Shown here in pieces: positions 16,545 through 25,454 of a stretch of 51,075 nt of DNA (positions are counted from its first letter, which is position 1; the number at the start of each line of letters is the position of its first letter). This DNA is from Cryobacterium sp. (GTDB lineage: Bacteria > Actinomycetota > Actinomycetes > Actinomycetales > Microbacteriaceae). Made by a program: the position numbers and the translations under genes. Where the stretch lies: contig NZ_JAODBG010000058.1 of the NCBI RefSeq assembly GCF_025463825.1, positions 1-51,075 on the forward strand. The letters run 5' to 3'. Under the pieces are notes generated by a model. The model made no database searches. It had not been told where the DNA came from and saw only the letters and a program-made list of their open reading frames with translations.

Positions 16545-16671
16545 GGGTCCATCTCCAGGGCGCGATCAGCTGAGAAGCGCGATCAACTGTCGTTGGGAGC
16601 GTAGGCAGGCCGCGGGACGCCCGCAAGACCCTTGCGCGTGGGCGGCTCGGGACGGGCGGCGAACCGCGAGG

Positions 16672-17220
16672 CTAGCGCGGGGTGAACGCCGCGTGGAAGA
16701 GCCTCCAGGCCCGGCGGGCCACGTCGGGCCGGTCGGGGGCGTCGCTGCGGGCGAGGATTCCGGCCAGCATCGACACCGCGAGGATGACGTCGGCCGTGCT
16801 GACGTGCTCGGCGATGCGCCCGGCCGCCTGCTCGCGGGTGAGCAGCCGCGCCACGATGCCGTCCAGCCGCTCGGCCAGATGCACCGCCCGGGGGTCGTGC
16901 CGGTCGGCGGTGACCAGATCGATGAGGGCGATCGAGGCCAGGGCCTGTTCGATCACCCGGTCGAGCAGGTCGTCGAGGGTGCTCCCGGGCAGTGCGACGA
17001 AGACCTCCAGGACCGTGATGTTCTCGTCGAAGATCTCGATCGCGAGGGCGGTGCGGTCGGGGAAGTGGCGATAGAGGCTGCCCTGCCCCACGCCGGCCCG
17101 CCGGGCGACGGCGCTCAGCGGCGCCGAGAAGCCCTCGGTGGTGAAGACTTCCCGCGCGGCGGCCAGCAGGGCCCGGCGGTTCTCCGGGCCGGATCGATTC
17201 GAGGAGGAACTTATGGCCAC
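16672..17220 (-). CDS. TetR-family regulator
   Basis: A 182-residue regulator with an N-terminal helix-turn-helix: LLAAAREVFTTEGFSAPLSA, then VARRAGVGQGSLYRHFPDRTAL (about residues 17-58), followed by a helical ligand domain. The GTG start at 17220 overlaps the divergent flavoprotein start by 8 bases, so the two genes share a compact promoter zone and the regulator probably controls the flavoprotein-SDR unit. No clear operator palindrome was found in the small overlap. Confidence 0.8.
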   Translation of the reverse strand: MAISSSSNRSGPENRRALLAAAREVFTTEGFSAPLSAVARRAGVGQGSLYRHFPDRTALAIEIFDENITVLEVFVALPGSTLDDLLDRVIEQALASIALIDLVTADRHDPRAVHLAERLDGIVARLLTREQAAGRIAEHVSTADVILAVSMLAGILARSDAPDRPDVARRAWRLFHAAFTPR

Positions 17221-18902
17221 TCAGTGGGATCGCGAAGTGAATGTACTCGTGGCAGGTTCGGGGGCCGCGGGATTGACCGCCGCCATCACCGCCGCAGATG
17301 CGGGCCTGACCGCCCTCATCGTGGAAAGCACCGGCCGCTGGGGCGGCACGACCATGCTCAGCGGTGGCGGCCTGTGGATGCCGAACAATCCGCTGATGCG
17401 CCAGCTCGGCATTCAGGACTCGCGCGCCGACGCCCTCGAGTACATGGAAGCGGCGATCGGGGATGCCGGCCCGGCCAGCTCTGCCGCCCGCCGGGAGGCA
17501 TTCGTCGATTCGGTGCCGCGGGTGTTCTCGTTGTTGGCCCGGCTCGGTGTGCGCTGGTGCGCGGCCAAGGACTATCCCGACTACTACCCCGACCGGCCCG
17601 GCGGCCGGGTGGGTCGCGGCATCGAGGTGGAGCCGTTCGACGCCAAGCGGCTCGGTCAGTGGGTCACGTTGTCCCGGGCCGACGAAGGACTGCCGGCGCC
17701 GCTGAAGACGGATGACGTCTGGCTGCTGTCCCGCGCCTGGTCCACGCCCACGGGGTTCGTGCGCGGCGCCCGTTTCGTCTTTCGCACCATCGGTGGCCTG
17801 GCCAGCGGAAAGAAGCTCTACGGCCTGGGCACGGCCCTGGTGATGACCCTGATGGAGATCGTGCAGCGGCAGGGCACCGAGGTGCTGCTGAACTCCCCGG
17901 GTCAGTGAGCTGGTGCTCGAAGACGGCCGGGTGGTCGGCGCGATCGTGGCCACCGAGAACGGCTCGGTGCGCATCCGGGCCCGGGCCGGTGGGATCCTGG
18001 GCGCCGGCGGGTTCGCCCAGAACAAGGAATGGCGTCAGAAGTACCACGGCATGCCGGGCAACAGCTCGGCAGCGGCCGGCGACCAGGGAACCGCCATCGG
18101 CGTGGGCGCCCAGGCCGGCGGCGCGCTCGCCCTGATGGACGATGCCTGGTGGGGCTCGGCCGTGCCGATGGCCGACGGCACCGCCTCGTTCTCCGAACGG
18201 TCGATGCCCTACGGCATCATCGTCGACCAGGCCGGCTCCCGATACCTCAACGAGTCCGAGAGCTACATCGACTTCGGCCACGAGATGATCGAGCACCACC
18301 GCGAGACCCCGACGATTCCGTCCTGGCTGATCCTCGACATCCGGCACCGCCGGCGCTAGCTGTCGTCGTCGCTGTTGGCCGGCGGCAAGAGCCTGCGGGC
18401 CAACGGCACCGTCGTCTCAGCGGACACGATCGAAGAACTCGCCGTGCGGCTGGCGATCGATCCCGCCGCCCTGCGCGCCACGGTCGACCGGTTCAACGGC
18501 TTCGCCAGGAGCGGCATCGACGCCGACTTCGGCCGCGGTCGCACCGTCTACGACAACTACTACGGCGACCCGAGCGTGAAGCCCAACCCCAATCTCGGGG
18601 CGCTGGAAAAGGGCCCGTTCACCGCGGTCAAAGTAGTACCCGGCGACCTGGGCACCAAGGGCGGGCTGCTCACCGACGAGCACGCCCGGGTGCTCGACGA
18701 GGCCGGCGCCCCGATCGCCGGGCTGTACGCGGCCGGCAACACCACGGCATCCGTGATGGGCCGCACCTATCCGGGACCGGGCTCCACCATCGCCCCCGCG
18801 GTGGTGTTCGGTTACCTCGCCGCACTGCACGCGGCCACCTACTCCGCTCCCGTGACCCCATCGGCAGTGGATCTCCAGAAAGAAAAGGAACCTCTCGTAT
18901 GA
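17213..18902 (+). pseudogene. FAD-binding dehydrogenase (3-oxosteroid 1-dehydrogenase-like) with frameshift and in-frame TAG
   Basis: The gene reads as a 560-residue flavoprotein of the FAD_binding_2/KstD-like group if two lesions are ignored. ATG at 17213 has GAGGAGG upstream. The FAD site is VLVAGSGAAGLTAAITAADA, and LSGGGLWMPNNPL follows, typical of KstD-like proteins. The first frame breaks after EVLLNSP near 17900; the next base frame gives VSELVLEDGRVVGAIV, so one extra G in CCCCGGG is the simplest cause. The second lesion is TAG at 18357-18359 between LDIRHRRR and LSSSLLAGGKSLRANG, where homologues commonly have Tyr. The C-terminal FAD region GLYAAGNTTASVMGRTYPGP is intact. The stop overlaps the SDR start (ATGA). 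Confidence 0.8.
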
Positions 18903-19960
18903 CACAGACCCTCAGCGCCGGCTCCTCCGTCGGCACCTGGCTCGACGACCCCACCGGCGGCCCGATCCTTCGCGACCTTCTCGCCCAGGCCGGCCAGAGC
19001 GCCGACGTGCTTCGGCCGGTGCGGAAACTCGCTCTCAAGCGCCTGGTCACGCTCAGCAAGGGCAAGTTCCCGCCCGAGCTGATCGACGAACTCGTGCGGC
19101 GGGTCGCCGCCGGCGACGTGCCCGCCACCGCTTCGACAACGGATGCGGCGCCCGTCCCGGCCGCCGGGCCCGTCTCGGTGGCGGCGGCCGAGCGCCCCGA
19201 GTGGGTGGAACGGGTCAGCACCGGCCGGTTCACCGGCAAGACCGTCATCGTCACCGGGGCCGGTTCCGGCATCGGTCGGGCCACCGCATCCCGGGTCGCC
19301 CGCGAGGGCGGCCGGGTCGTCGCCGTCGACATCTCCCAGGAGCGGCTCGACGATTTCGTGGCCGAGCACGCCGCCGCCGACATCGTTCCCGTCGTGGCGA
19401 ACATCACCGATGACGACGCCATCGCCGGGATTATCGCCGCCGCGGGCGAGCAGATCGACGCCCTCGCCAACGTCGCCGGCATCATGGACGACATGACGCC
19501 GGTGCACGAGGGCAGCGATGCCGTCTGGAAGCGGGTCTTCGCGATCAACGTCGACGGCACCATGAAGCTCATGCGCGCCGTCGTGCCCGGGATGCTCGAA
19601 CGGCAGTCAGGCTCGATCGTGTATGTGGCCTCTGAGGCGGCGCTCCGCGGCTCGGCGGCGGGCGCGGCCTACACGGCGTCCAAGCACGCCGTCGTGGGGC
19701 TGACCAAGAGCAGCGCCTACATGTACGGGCCCAGTGGCATCCGGGTGAACGCCGTGGCGCCGGGCCCCACCATCACCAACATCGAGGCGAACTTCGCCTC
19801 CGCGCTCGGGGCCGAGCGGGTGCGTGCCGGCATGGCGCTGCTGCCCAACGCCGTCGAGCCGGATGCGCTCGCCGCGTCGATCACCTTCCTGCTCAGCGAC
19901 GACGGCGTGAACGTGATCGGCCAGGTGCTGGCCAGCGACGGCGGCTGGTCGGTCGCCTAG
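18899..19960 (+). CDS. SDR-family oxidoreductase with an extra N-terminal domain
   Basis: A 353-residue protein. Residues about 120-350 are a classical NAD(P)-dependent short-chain dehydrogenase: TGAGSGIG cofactor motif, NVAGIMDD, Ser in YVASEAAL, catalytic YTASK, and a C-terminal DGGWSVA. The first 100 residues (including LRPVRKLALKRLVTLSKGK and PPELIDELVRRVA) are not part of normal SDRs. They look like a helical module plus a Pro/Ala linker. ATG overlaps the stop of the KstD-like gene by 4 bases, so the two were once translated together. A role in steroid, terpenoid or alicyclic ketone oxidation is inferred from the pairing only. Confidence 0.8.
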   Translation: MTQTLSAGSSVGTWLDDPTGGPILRDLLAQAGQSADVLRPVRKLALKRLVTLSKGKFPPELIDELVRRVAAGDVPATASTTDAAPVPAAGPVSVAAAERPEWVERVSTGRFTGKTVIVTGAGSGIGRATASRVAREGGRVVAVDISQERLDDFVAEHAAADIVPVVANITDDDAIAGIIAAAGEQIDALANVAGIMDDMTPVHEGSDAVWKRVFAINVDGTMKLMRAVVPGMLERQSGSIVYVASEAALRGSAAGAAYTASKHAVVGLTKSSAYMYGPSGIRVNAVAPGPTITNIEANFASALGAERVRAGMALLPNAVEPDALAASITFLLSDDGVNVIGQVLASDGGWSVA

Positions 19961-20053
19961 CCTCGAACCGGCGCATCCGCCCGCTCCGTGTGGCGGATGC
20001 GCCGCGGCACGCCCCAGTCCCGGCGGCACGCGTTCGTACGAGTGCCGCCGCGC

Positions 20054-21151
20054 TCAAAGCGTGCCGCGAGGATCGGGCGCGGCCGGGCGCGACCGGTACC
20101 GGCCGGAGACCACGCCGATCAGCCACTCGATCGGACCCTTGCCCAGGAACCGCCACCAGAGAATCCCCACCAGCGGCACCCCGAGCACCAGCACCAGCCA
20201 GGCCACCGGGTCCGTCGTGCCGTAGCTGATGCCGTTGGCATTCATCACCGCAACCACCCCCACCTGGAACACGTAGAGCGACAGCGAGATCGACCCGATC
20301 GCCTTGAGCGGCAGGAAGACGGCGTGCACCACCGTGGCCGCGGGCCGCGCCCGAATCGAGGCGAGCAGCATGATCACGCCCAGCGTCAACAGCACCAGCC
20401 CAGCGTCGTGCAGGGTGTCCAGATAGCTGCCGGAGGGGCTGAACGCCTGACCGGTGGCACCGCGCCAGAGCGGACCCAGCCACCAGGCCGGCAGCGAGAT
20501 CGCGAGCATGATCCATGCCGCCGTGCGCCCACCGAACCGGATCCGGAACAGGAGGGCCCCGAACAGGAACCACGGCAGCAGGTTGGTCACCCGGTAGTGC
20601 GGGCTGAGGAACAGCCACTCCAGCAGGAAGCCGCCCGGGGTGCGTTCCCCGGAGGTGATGAGCGGGCCGGCCGCCGTCAGGGCGAATTCGTTCAGCGGCG
20701 CGCCCAGCACCAGCACCACGGCGAGCACCGCGATCAGGGCGCGACTGCCCAGCAGCACCAGCGGCGTGCCAACAGCGAGGACGATCCCCAGGAACGAGAG
20801 CACGACCGCGATCCAGCTGCCCCAGGTGGACAGCAGCAGCCCGAGCAGCACCAGGATCAGGCCGCGGATGACGTTCTGCACGATGACCGTGCGCCGGGCA
20901 CCGGCGCTGGTCCCGGCCTTGGCCAGCACGATGGCGGCGGCCGCGCCCATCGTCACGGCGAACAGCGGCGAGGCCACGTCGTTCAACTGGCCCTGCACAA
21001 ACGCGGTCGCGGGCGGCTGGCTCACCAGCAGCGGGCCGGCGTGGGCGATGAGCATCGCCAGGATGGCCACTCCTCGGGCGACATCGGGCACGAGATAGCG
21101 GTCTTTCTGCAGGCGCGGCGCGACCGGCGTGACTATGGCGGACCCGGTCAT
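20054..21151 (-). CDS. DUF418/HGSNAT-like membrane acyltransferase-type protein
   Basis: A 365-residue integral membrane protein with about ten helices. ATG at 21151 (MTGSAIVTPVAPRLQK) is chosen because the family motif RYLVPDVARGVAILAMLIAH follows directly. That segment and LNEFALTAAG, SPHYRVTNLLPWFLFGALLF and ISLSLYVFQV match proteins with DUF1624/HGSNAT_cat and DUF418 regions in actinobacteria, which are often predicted to acylate cell-surface sugars. The substrate is unknown. It lies alone between the SDR and the sugar-locus DeoR gene. Confidence 0.7.
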   Translation of the reverse strand: MTGSAIVTPVAPRLQKDRYLVPDVARGVAILAMLIAHAGPLLVSQPPATAFVQGQLNDVASPLFAVTMGAAAAIVLAKAGTSAGARRTVIVQNVIRGLILVLLGLLLSTWGSWIAVVLSFLGIVLAVGTPLVLLGSRALIAVLAVVLVLGAPLNEFALTAAGPLITSGERTPGGFLLEWLFLSPHYRVTNLLPWFLFGALLFRIRFGGRTAAWIMLAISLPAWWLGPLWRGATGQAFSPSGSYLDTLHDAGLVLLTLGVIMLLASIRARPAATVVHAVFLPLKAIGSISLSLYVFQVGVVAVMNANGISYGTTDPVAWLVLVLGVPLVGILWWRFLGKGPIEWLIGVVSGRYRSRPAAPDPRGTL

Positions 21152-21218
21152 GCGGTCACCTCTCGACAAGAGTCGGGCGGAAGCGGTGCTAGTGCGACCA
21201 TCGTCCCATGACTCTCCC

Positions 21219-22034
21219 CTATGAAGCCACCAAGACAACCAGGCCGGCCTCCTCGAAGCTTTTGACCACGGTGCCGTCGACCTTGTCGTCGACGATCACG
21301 TGGGTGAACTCGTCGATGCCGCCCAGTCGGTGCAGCGCGCCGTGGTCGATCTTGCTGTGGTCCACCATCAGCACCCGGGTCTGAGCGGCGGCCATCATGG
21401 CCCGCTTGGCCGTGACGATGCGCTGGTCCTGGTGGTAGACATCCAGCCCCCGCACGGCCGACGACGACGCGAACAGCACGTCGGCGTAGAGGTCGGCCAG
21501 GCTGCGCTCGCACATCATGCCGAGGAAGGATTGGTACCGCGGCGTGAACTCGCCGCCGAGCGCGATCAGGTGCACATCGGGGTGGTTGCTCACCTGCTGT
21601 ATCGCCGGCAGGAAGTTGGTGATGATCGTCAGCGGCGGCCGGGCGATCAGCAACGGCACCACCTCGAGCGAGGTGGTCGAGTCGTCCACGATCACCACGT
21701 CGCCCTCGGAGACCAGCTCGACGGCCATCCTGGCCATTTTCTTCTTCTCGTCGATGGCGCTCATCGCCCGGAACTGCAGGTCGCTCTCGAACTGGGTCGA
21801 GCGGTGAGCGGATGCGCCGCCGCGCACCTTGCGCAGCGTGCTCATGCGCTGCAGCTCTTCGAGGTCGCGGTGCACGGTCATGCGGCTCACGCCGAGCTGC
21901 TCGGTGAGGTCGTCCACACTCACGAAGCCGCGCTGGTTGACCACCTCGCCGATCAGGCTCAAGCGGGCCGCCTTGGTGCGCGCCCGGTGAGGGGCGTCGT
22001 GCGGTTCGGGACCGTCGACCGGGGTGTCAGACAT
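21219..22034 (-). CDS. DeoR-family regulator of the sugar locus
   Basis: A 271-residue regulator. An N-terminal helix-turn-helix (LIGEVVNQRGFVSVDDLTEQ, LGVSRMTVHRDLEEL) at about residues 27-62 is followed by the DeoRC sugar-phosphate sensor: VSEGDVVIVDDSTTSLEVV, LTIITNFLPAI, LIALGGEFTPRYQSFLG, and the KAMM.../VLMVDHSKID segment. It is intact, unlike the DeoR gene at 10.1 kb. It ends the leftward gene set aldolase/SDR - PfkB kinase - DeoR and is the most likely controller of both arms of the carbohydrate locus through the GTTACAA sites at 25.2-25.4 kb, with a phosphorylated intermediate as inducer. This regulatory link is inference. Confidence 0.88.
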   Translation of the reverse strand: MSDTPVDGPEPHDAPHRARTKAARLSLIGEVVNQRGFVSVDDLTEQLGVSRMTVHRDLEELQRMSTLRKVRGGASAHRSTQFESDLQFRAMSAIDEKKKMARMAVELVSEGDVVIVDDSTTSLEVVPLLIARPPLTIITNFLPAIQQVSNHPDVHLIALGGEFTPRYQSFLGMMCERSLADLYADVLFASSSAVRGLDVYHQDQRIVTAKRAMMAAAQTRVLMVDHSKIDHGALHRLGGIDEFTHVIVDDKVDGTVVKSFEEAGLVVLVAS

Positions 22035-22135
22035 GGCTCACGGGGTGGATTATCGGCATGATCAGCATCCGTCCTTTCCTTGTCGCCAGCTGCATCGCTA
22101 GCTTGGCACAGTGCGGGTGGGGGTGACGGGCAGGC

Positions 22136-23086
22136 TCAGGCTGCGAGCCGGGGCTGGCTGCGCTGGAATTGGGCGACCTGGTCGCGGTCGACGATGCCGG
22201 CATCCGAGCCGAGTCCGGTGGCCACCAGGCTGCCGCAGGCCAGGCCGCGCTCGGCAGCGCCGATCACGTCGAGGCCGTCGAGCAGGCCGGAGATGAGCCC
22301 GGAGGTGAAGGCGTCACCGCAGCCAGTGGTGTCGACCACGTCGATCTCGTAGGCCGGCAGCACCGTTTCGGTGTGGCCGTTCGCGGCGATGCTCACGCCG
22401 TTGCCGCCCATGGTGAGCACGGTGTGGCCGGCGCCCTGGCCGTGCAGCCAGGTGATGATTTCCTGCCGGTCCTCGCTGCCGACCAGCCAGCCGGCCTCCT
22501 CGATGTTGGGCATCAGGTAGTCCACGTACTGCAGCGACGGCCCGATCAGGCTCTGCGCGTCGTCACGAGGGCTCATCAGGAAGTCCATGGTGACGGTGAG
22601 GCCGATCTCCTTCACCCGCTTGAGTACCCGGGCCATCGGTGCGCCGTCCAGGCCGGGCAGGATGAACGCGCCGCCGAGGTGGAAGATTTCGGCCTTCTCC
22701 ACGACCTCCCAAGGCACATCCGCTTCGGTGAGGCCGGCGTTGGCGCCGATCACGTGCAGTGCCGGCCGGGAGCCGTCGCGGCGGATCGGCAGCAGGCTGG
22801 CCGAGGTCTGCCGGGTGGGGTCGACCACCAGGTGGTCAGTGTTGACGCCGTAGGCGGTCATGGTGGAGCGCACGAAGTCGCCGATGGTGTCATTGCCGAT
22901 CCGGCCGACAGCGGCTACGTCGACGCCGAGCTTGGCCAGGTTCACCGATGGGGCGGCGGCGGTGCCGGCCACGGTGAACTTGATCTGCTCGATGAATTCG
23001 AGGTGCTGGCCGGGCGGTACGGCCGTGAACGGCCAGCCGAGCGCATCGGCGATGTGCGCTCCCATGGAAATCACTCGAGACGTCAT
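22136..23086 (-). CDS. PfkB-family carbohydrate kinase
   Basis: A 316-residue cytoplasmic kinase of the ribokinase/PfkB family. Family motifs: the N-terminal substrate region with GTAAAPSVNLAKLGVDVAAVGRIG (shown in part, about residues 41-64) and the C-terminal signature DTTGCGDAFTSGLISGL with the catalytic Asp (GCGDAF; the usual consensus is GAGDAF). It starts 89 bases after the aldolase/SDR gene. Context suggests phosphorylation of a ketose or similar sugar imported by the divergent ABC transporter, giving a substrate for the aldolase. The specific sugar cannot be told. Confidence 0.85.
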   Translation of the reverse strand: MTSRVISMGAHIADALGWPFTAVPPGQHLEFIEQIKFTVAGTAAAPSVNLAKLGVDVAAVGRIGNDTIGDFVRSTMTAYGVNTDHLVVDPTRQTSASLLPIRRDGSRPALHVIGANAGLTEADVPWEVVEKAEIFHLGGAFILPGLDGAPMARVLKRVKEIGLTVTMDFLMSPRDDAQSLIGPSLQYVDYLMPNIEEAGWLVGSEDRQEIITWLHGQGAGHTVLTMGGNGVSIAANGHTETVLPAYEIDVVDTTGCGDAFTSGLISGLLDGLDVIGAAERGLACGSLVATGLGSDAGIVDRDQVAQFQRSQPRLAA

Positions 23087-23175
23087 TGTTCCTCCGTTGG
23101 GTTCGGTGCAGTCAATCTTGCTGGTTCGGTGCCGCCCCGCCGACGACCGGGCGGCGGCGGGGCGGCGGGTGCGAT

Positions 23176-25167
23176 TTAGATGACCCTGTCGTTGCCGCCG
23201 TCCACGGGCACCTGAGCGCCGGTGGTGGATTGGAACGTGGCGGTGACCATCGCGCCAACCATGTGGGCCACGTCGAGGCTGGTCACCTCGGTGGAGAGCA
23301 GGTTGCGGCGCTTGTACTCATCAATGCTCACGCCGTACTTGGCGGCGCGCTCGGCGAGCAGCTCCGGCGTCCACAGCGCGGTGTCGAAGACCGCGTCCGG
23401 ATGCACGGTGTTCACCCTGATGCCGTCGCCGGCCCACTCCAGGGCGGCCACCCGGGCCAGCTGGGTGAGGGCGGCCTTCGAGGCCGAGTATGCTGCGGCG
23501 CCGGGGCCGGGGGCGGCGAAGTTCTTCGAGCCGATCACGACCACCCGGCCGTAGCTGGGGGACTCGGCCAGCAGTGGTTGGGCGATCGCGAACAACGTCT
23601 GCACCGAGCCCACGTTGATGGCCAGGGTGCGGTCCCAGACGGCGCCGTCCAGCGCGGTGATCGGGGCGCTCTCGGCGAAGACCCCGGCGGCGACCACGAG
23701 GATGTCGAGCCCGCCGAACCGGGCGACGGTCTGCCGCAGCGCGTCGGCCAGCGCTGCCCGGTCACGCACGTCGACCGGGATGCCCAGCCAGCCGGCGCTG
23801 GCGAAGGTGTCGGTGACGCCGGGGGAGATGTCGATGCCGACGACGCAGGCGCCGAGGTCGAGCAGGTGTTTGGCGATGCTGCGGCCGATGCCGGAGGCCG
23901 CGCCGGTGACCAAGGCCACCTGGCCGGTGAGTTCGGCGGGGGCGCCACCCATGCGCAGCTTGGCCTGCTCGAGGTCCCAGTATTCGATGTCGAACAGTTC
24001 GCCTTCCGGCAGGGCGGTGTAGCTGCCGAGCCGTTCGCCGGCCTCGATCACGTCGAAGGTGTGCAGAGCGATGTCGCGCACGATGTTGGCGTCCTTGATG
24101 GTCCTGCCCACCGTGAACATGCCCTGCTCCGGGTCGAGGATGAACCGCGGGGTGGGGTCGAGGATGTCCAGCGGCACCGGCGAGCGGCCCCGGTTGCGGT
24201 CGAAGTAGGCCTGGTAGTCGGCCACGTAGCCGTCCACCCCGGCGGCGTCGGCGCCGCTGGCCACCAGCGGCAGGCGCTTGGTGCGGATGATGTGGTCGGG
24301 GGTGGCGGGTCCGCGGGAGGCGATCTCGGTCAGGTCGGAGCGGCCGACGAAGTCCCAGACCCGCTCGTCGGTGTGGTGGCCCATGATCATCGGCCGGCCG
24401 GCGTGGGCGGAGATGGCGCGGCGCAGCCGGGCAATCGCGAGCGGGTCGACCGTGGCCGGCGCGGGTGTGGCCGGGGCAGCGGATGCGGCGGGCTCCGCGT
24501 CGTCGCCGGCGACGGCGGCCTCGGCAGCCGAGATGAACTCGAGGTGCCGGCTGTAGGCCTCGGCCATGGTGTCGCCGAAGGTGAACAGGCCATGGTTGAG
24601 CAGCACCATGCCCCGCGTCTTTTCGGTGGCAAGCCTCGGCCAGAGTTCGTTCGCCACTCGGGCCAGGTCGAAGCCGGGCATGACATAGGGGATGAGTACC
24701 ACGGAGTCGCCGAAGAGTTCGGTCACGGCGGCGGCTGGGTCGGGCTGGTTGGTGAGCGAGACGATCACGTCGGCGTGTGAGTGCAGCACGGCTCGGTATG
24801 GCAGAAGGGCGTGCAGCAGTGATTCGATCGACGGATCCGGCGCGGACGCATCCACCAGTGCACAGCGCAGTTCGTTCACCAGCGCGGCGTCGGTGATGCT
24901 TTCGACCGTGAGCAGTTCCCGCAGCCGGCTGAGCCGCAACGGGGCGAACCCCTGCGGCTTGATGGTGGCCATGTCCCACCCGCTGCCCTTGACGTAGATC
25001 ACCTCGAGCTCAGCACCTGTGACATCGGTGATGGTGTCCTTGATCGAGGAGTTGCCGCCGCCGTGCAGCACCAGGGCGTCGTGCGCCCCGATGGTGCGGG
25101 ACCCCTGCACGCACTCGTCGAGGGCGCTTTGCCCGCCGGATGTGGTCGTCTGCCACAGACTCTTCAC
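23176..25167 (-). CDS. Bifunctional class II aldolase / short-chain dehydrogenase
   Basis: A 663-residue fusion enzyme. Residues about 1-400 are a class II aldolase/adducin domain: LVLHGGGNSSIKD, zinc ligands in VLHSHADVIVSL (HxH) and GMVLLNHGLFTFGDT. Residues about 405-663 are an SDR domain: VALVTGAASGIGRSIAK cofactor loop, catalytic AYSASKAAL, VDGGNDRVI at the end. The layout matches RhaE-type enzymes, which cleave rhamnulose-1-phosphate to DHAP and lactaldehyde and oxidise the aldehyde. No rhamnose isomerase or rhamnulokinase is nearby, so another ketose phosphate is likely the substrate. It is the first gene of the leftward arm, divergent from the ABC importer. Confidence 0.88.
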   Translation of the reverse strand: MKSLWQTTTSGGQSALDECVQGSRTIGAHDALVLHGGGNSSIKDTITDVTGAELEVIYVKGSGWDMATIKPQGFAPLRLSRLRELLTVESITDAALVNELRCALVDASAPDPSIESLLHALLPYRAVLHSHADVIVSLTNQPDPAAAVTELFGDSVVLIPYVMPGFDLARVANELWPRLATEKTRGMVLLNHGLFTFGDTMAEAYSRHLEFISAAEAAVAGDDAEPAASAAPATPAPATVDPLAIARLRRAISAHAGRPMIMGHHTDERVWDFVGRSDLTEIASRGPATPDHIIRTKRLPLVASGADAAGVDGYVADYQAYFDRNRGRSPVPLDILDPTPRFILDPEQGMFTVGRTIKDANIVRDIALHTFDVIEAGERLGSYTALPEGELFDIEYWDLEQAKLRMGGAPAELTGQVALVTGAASGIGRSIAKHLLDLGACVVGIDISPGVTDTFASAGWLGIPVDVRDRAALADALRQTVARFGGLDILVVAAGVFAESAPITALDGAVWDRTLAINVGSVQTLFAIAQPLLAESPSYGRVVVIGSKNFAAPGPGAAAYSASKAALTQLARVAALEWAGDGIRVNTVHPDAVFDTALWTPELLAERAAKYGVSIDEYKRRNLLSTEVTSLDVAHMVGAMVTATFQSTTGAQVPVDGGNDRVI

Positions 25168-25454
25168 TGGAACCCCTTTGTTCGTGTCGCCGCCCCGGCT
25201 GATATCTAACCGTTACAAACAGTACGACTGGGGGCGATATAACGAAATGTATCAGAAATGTCACAGTCCGTACTCCTCGGCTTGTGCCCGGACCAGCGCG
25301 TAGTGACGGCGATCCAAACGGTTCGCCGTTGTGATCTCGGTAAAAAAGGATTTGCTCGCTTTCGTGACAATCTGTGCTTTACTGTTACAACTGCCCCGGC
25401 CAGTGTGACTGCAGGGGCGTCTTGTAACACAGCCACGTTCAAAGGAGAACAGTA
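25168..25454. promoter_or_regulatory. Divergent promoter region with repeated GTTACAA operators
   Basis: This 287-bp gap separates the aldolase/SDR and the binding-protein genes. It is AT-richer than its surroundings and contains CGTTACAA (25211-25218), TGTTACAA (25383-25390) and its exact inverse TTGTAACA (25422-25429). Other TGTnACA-like words lie between. These are good candidates for DeoR binding sites. AAAGGAG at 25441-25447 is the ribosome-binding site of the rightward operon. Confidence 0.6.

Noticed and set aside
18356..18361. GCTAGC at the KstD-like TAG as an excision scar of the IS
   Set aside because: A scar would normally leave a duplicated 6-mer or extra codons; the frame length fits a simple substitution.
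23086..24780. Plus-strand 564-codon frame opposite the aldolase/SDR gene
   Set aside because: Composition is shadow-like, with no motifs; the minus strand carries complete aldolase and SDR signatures.
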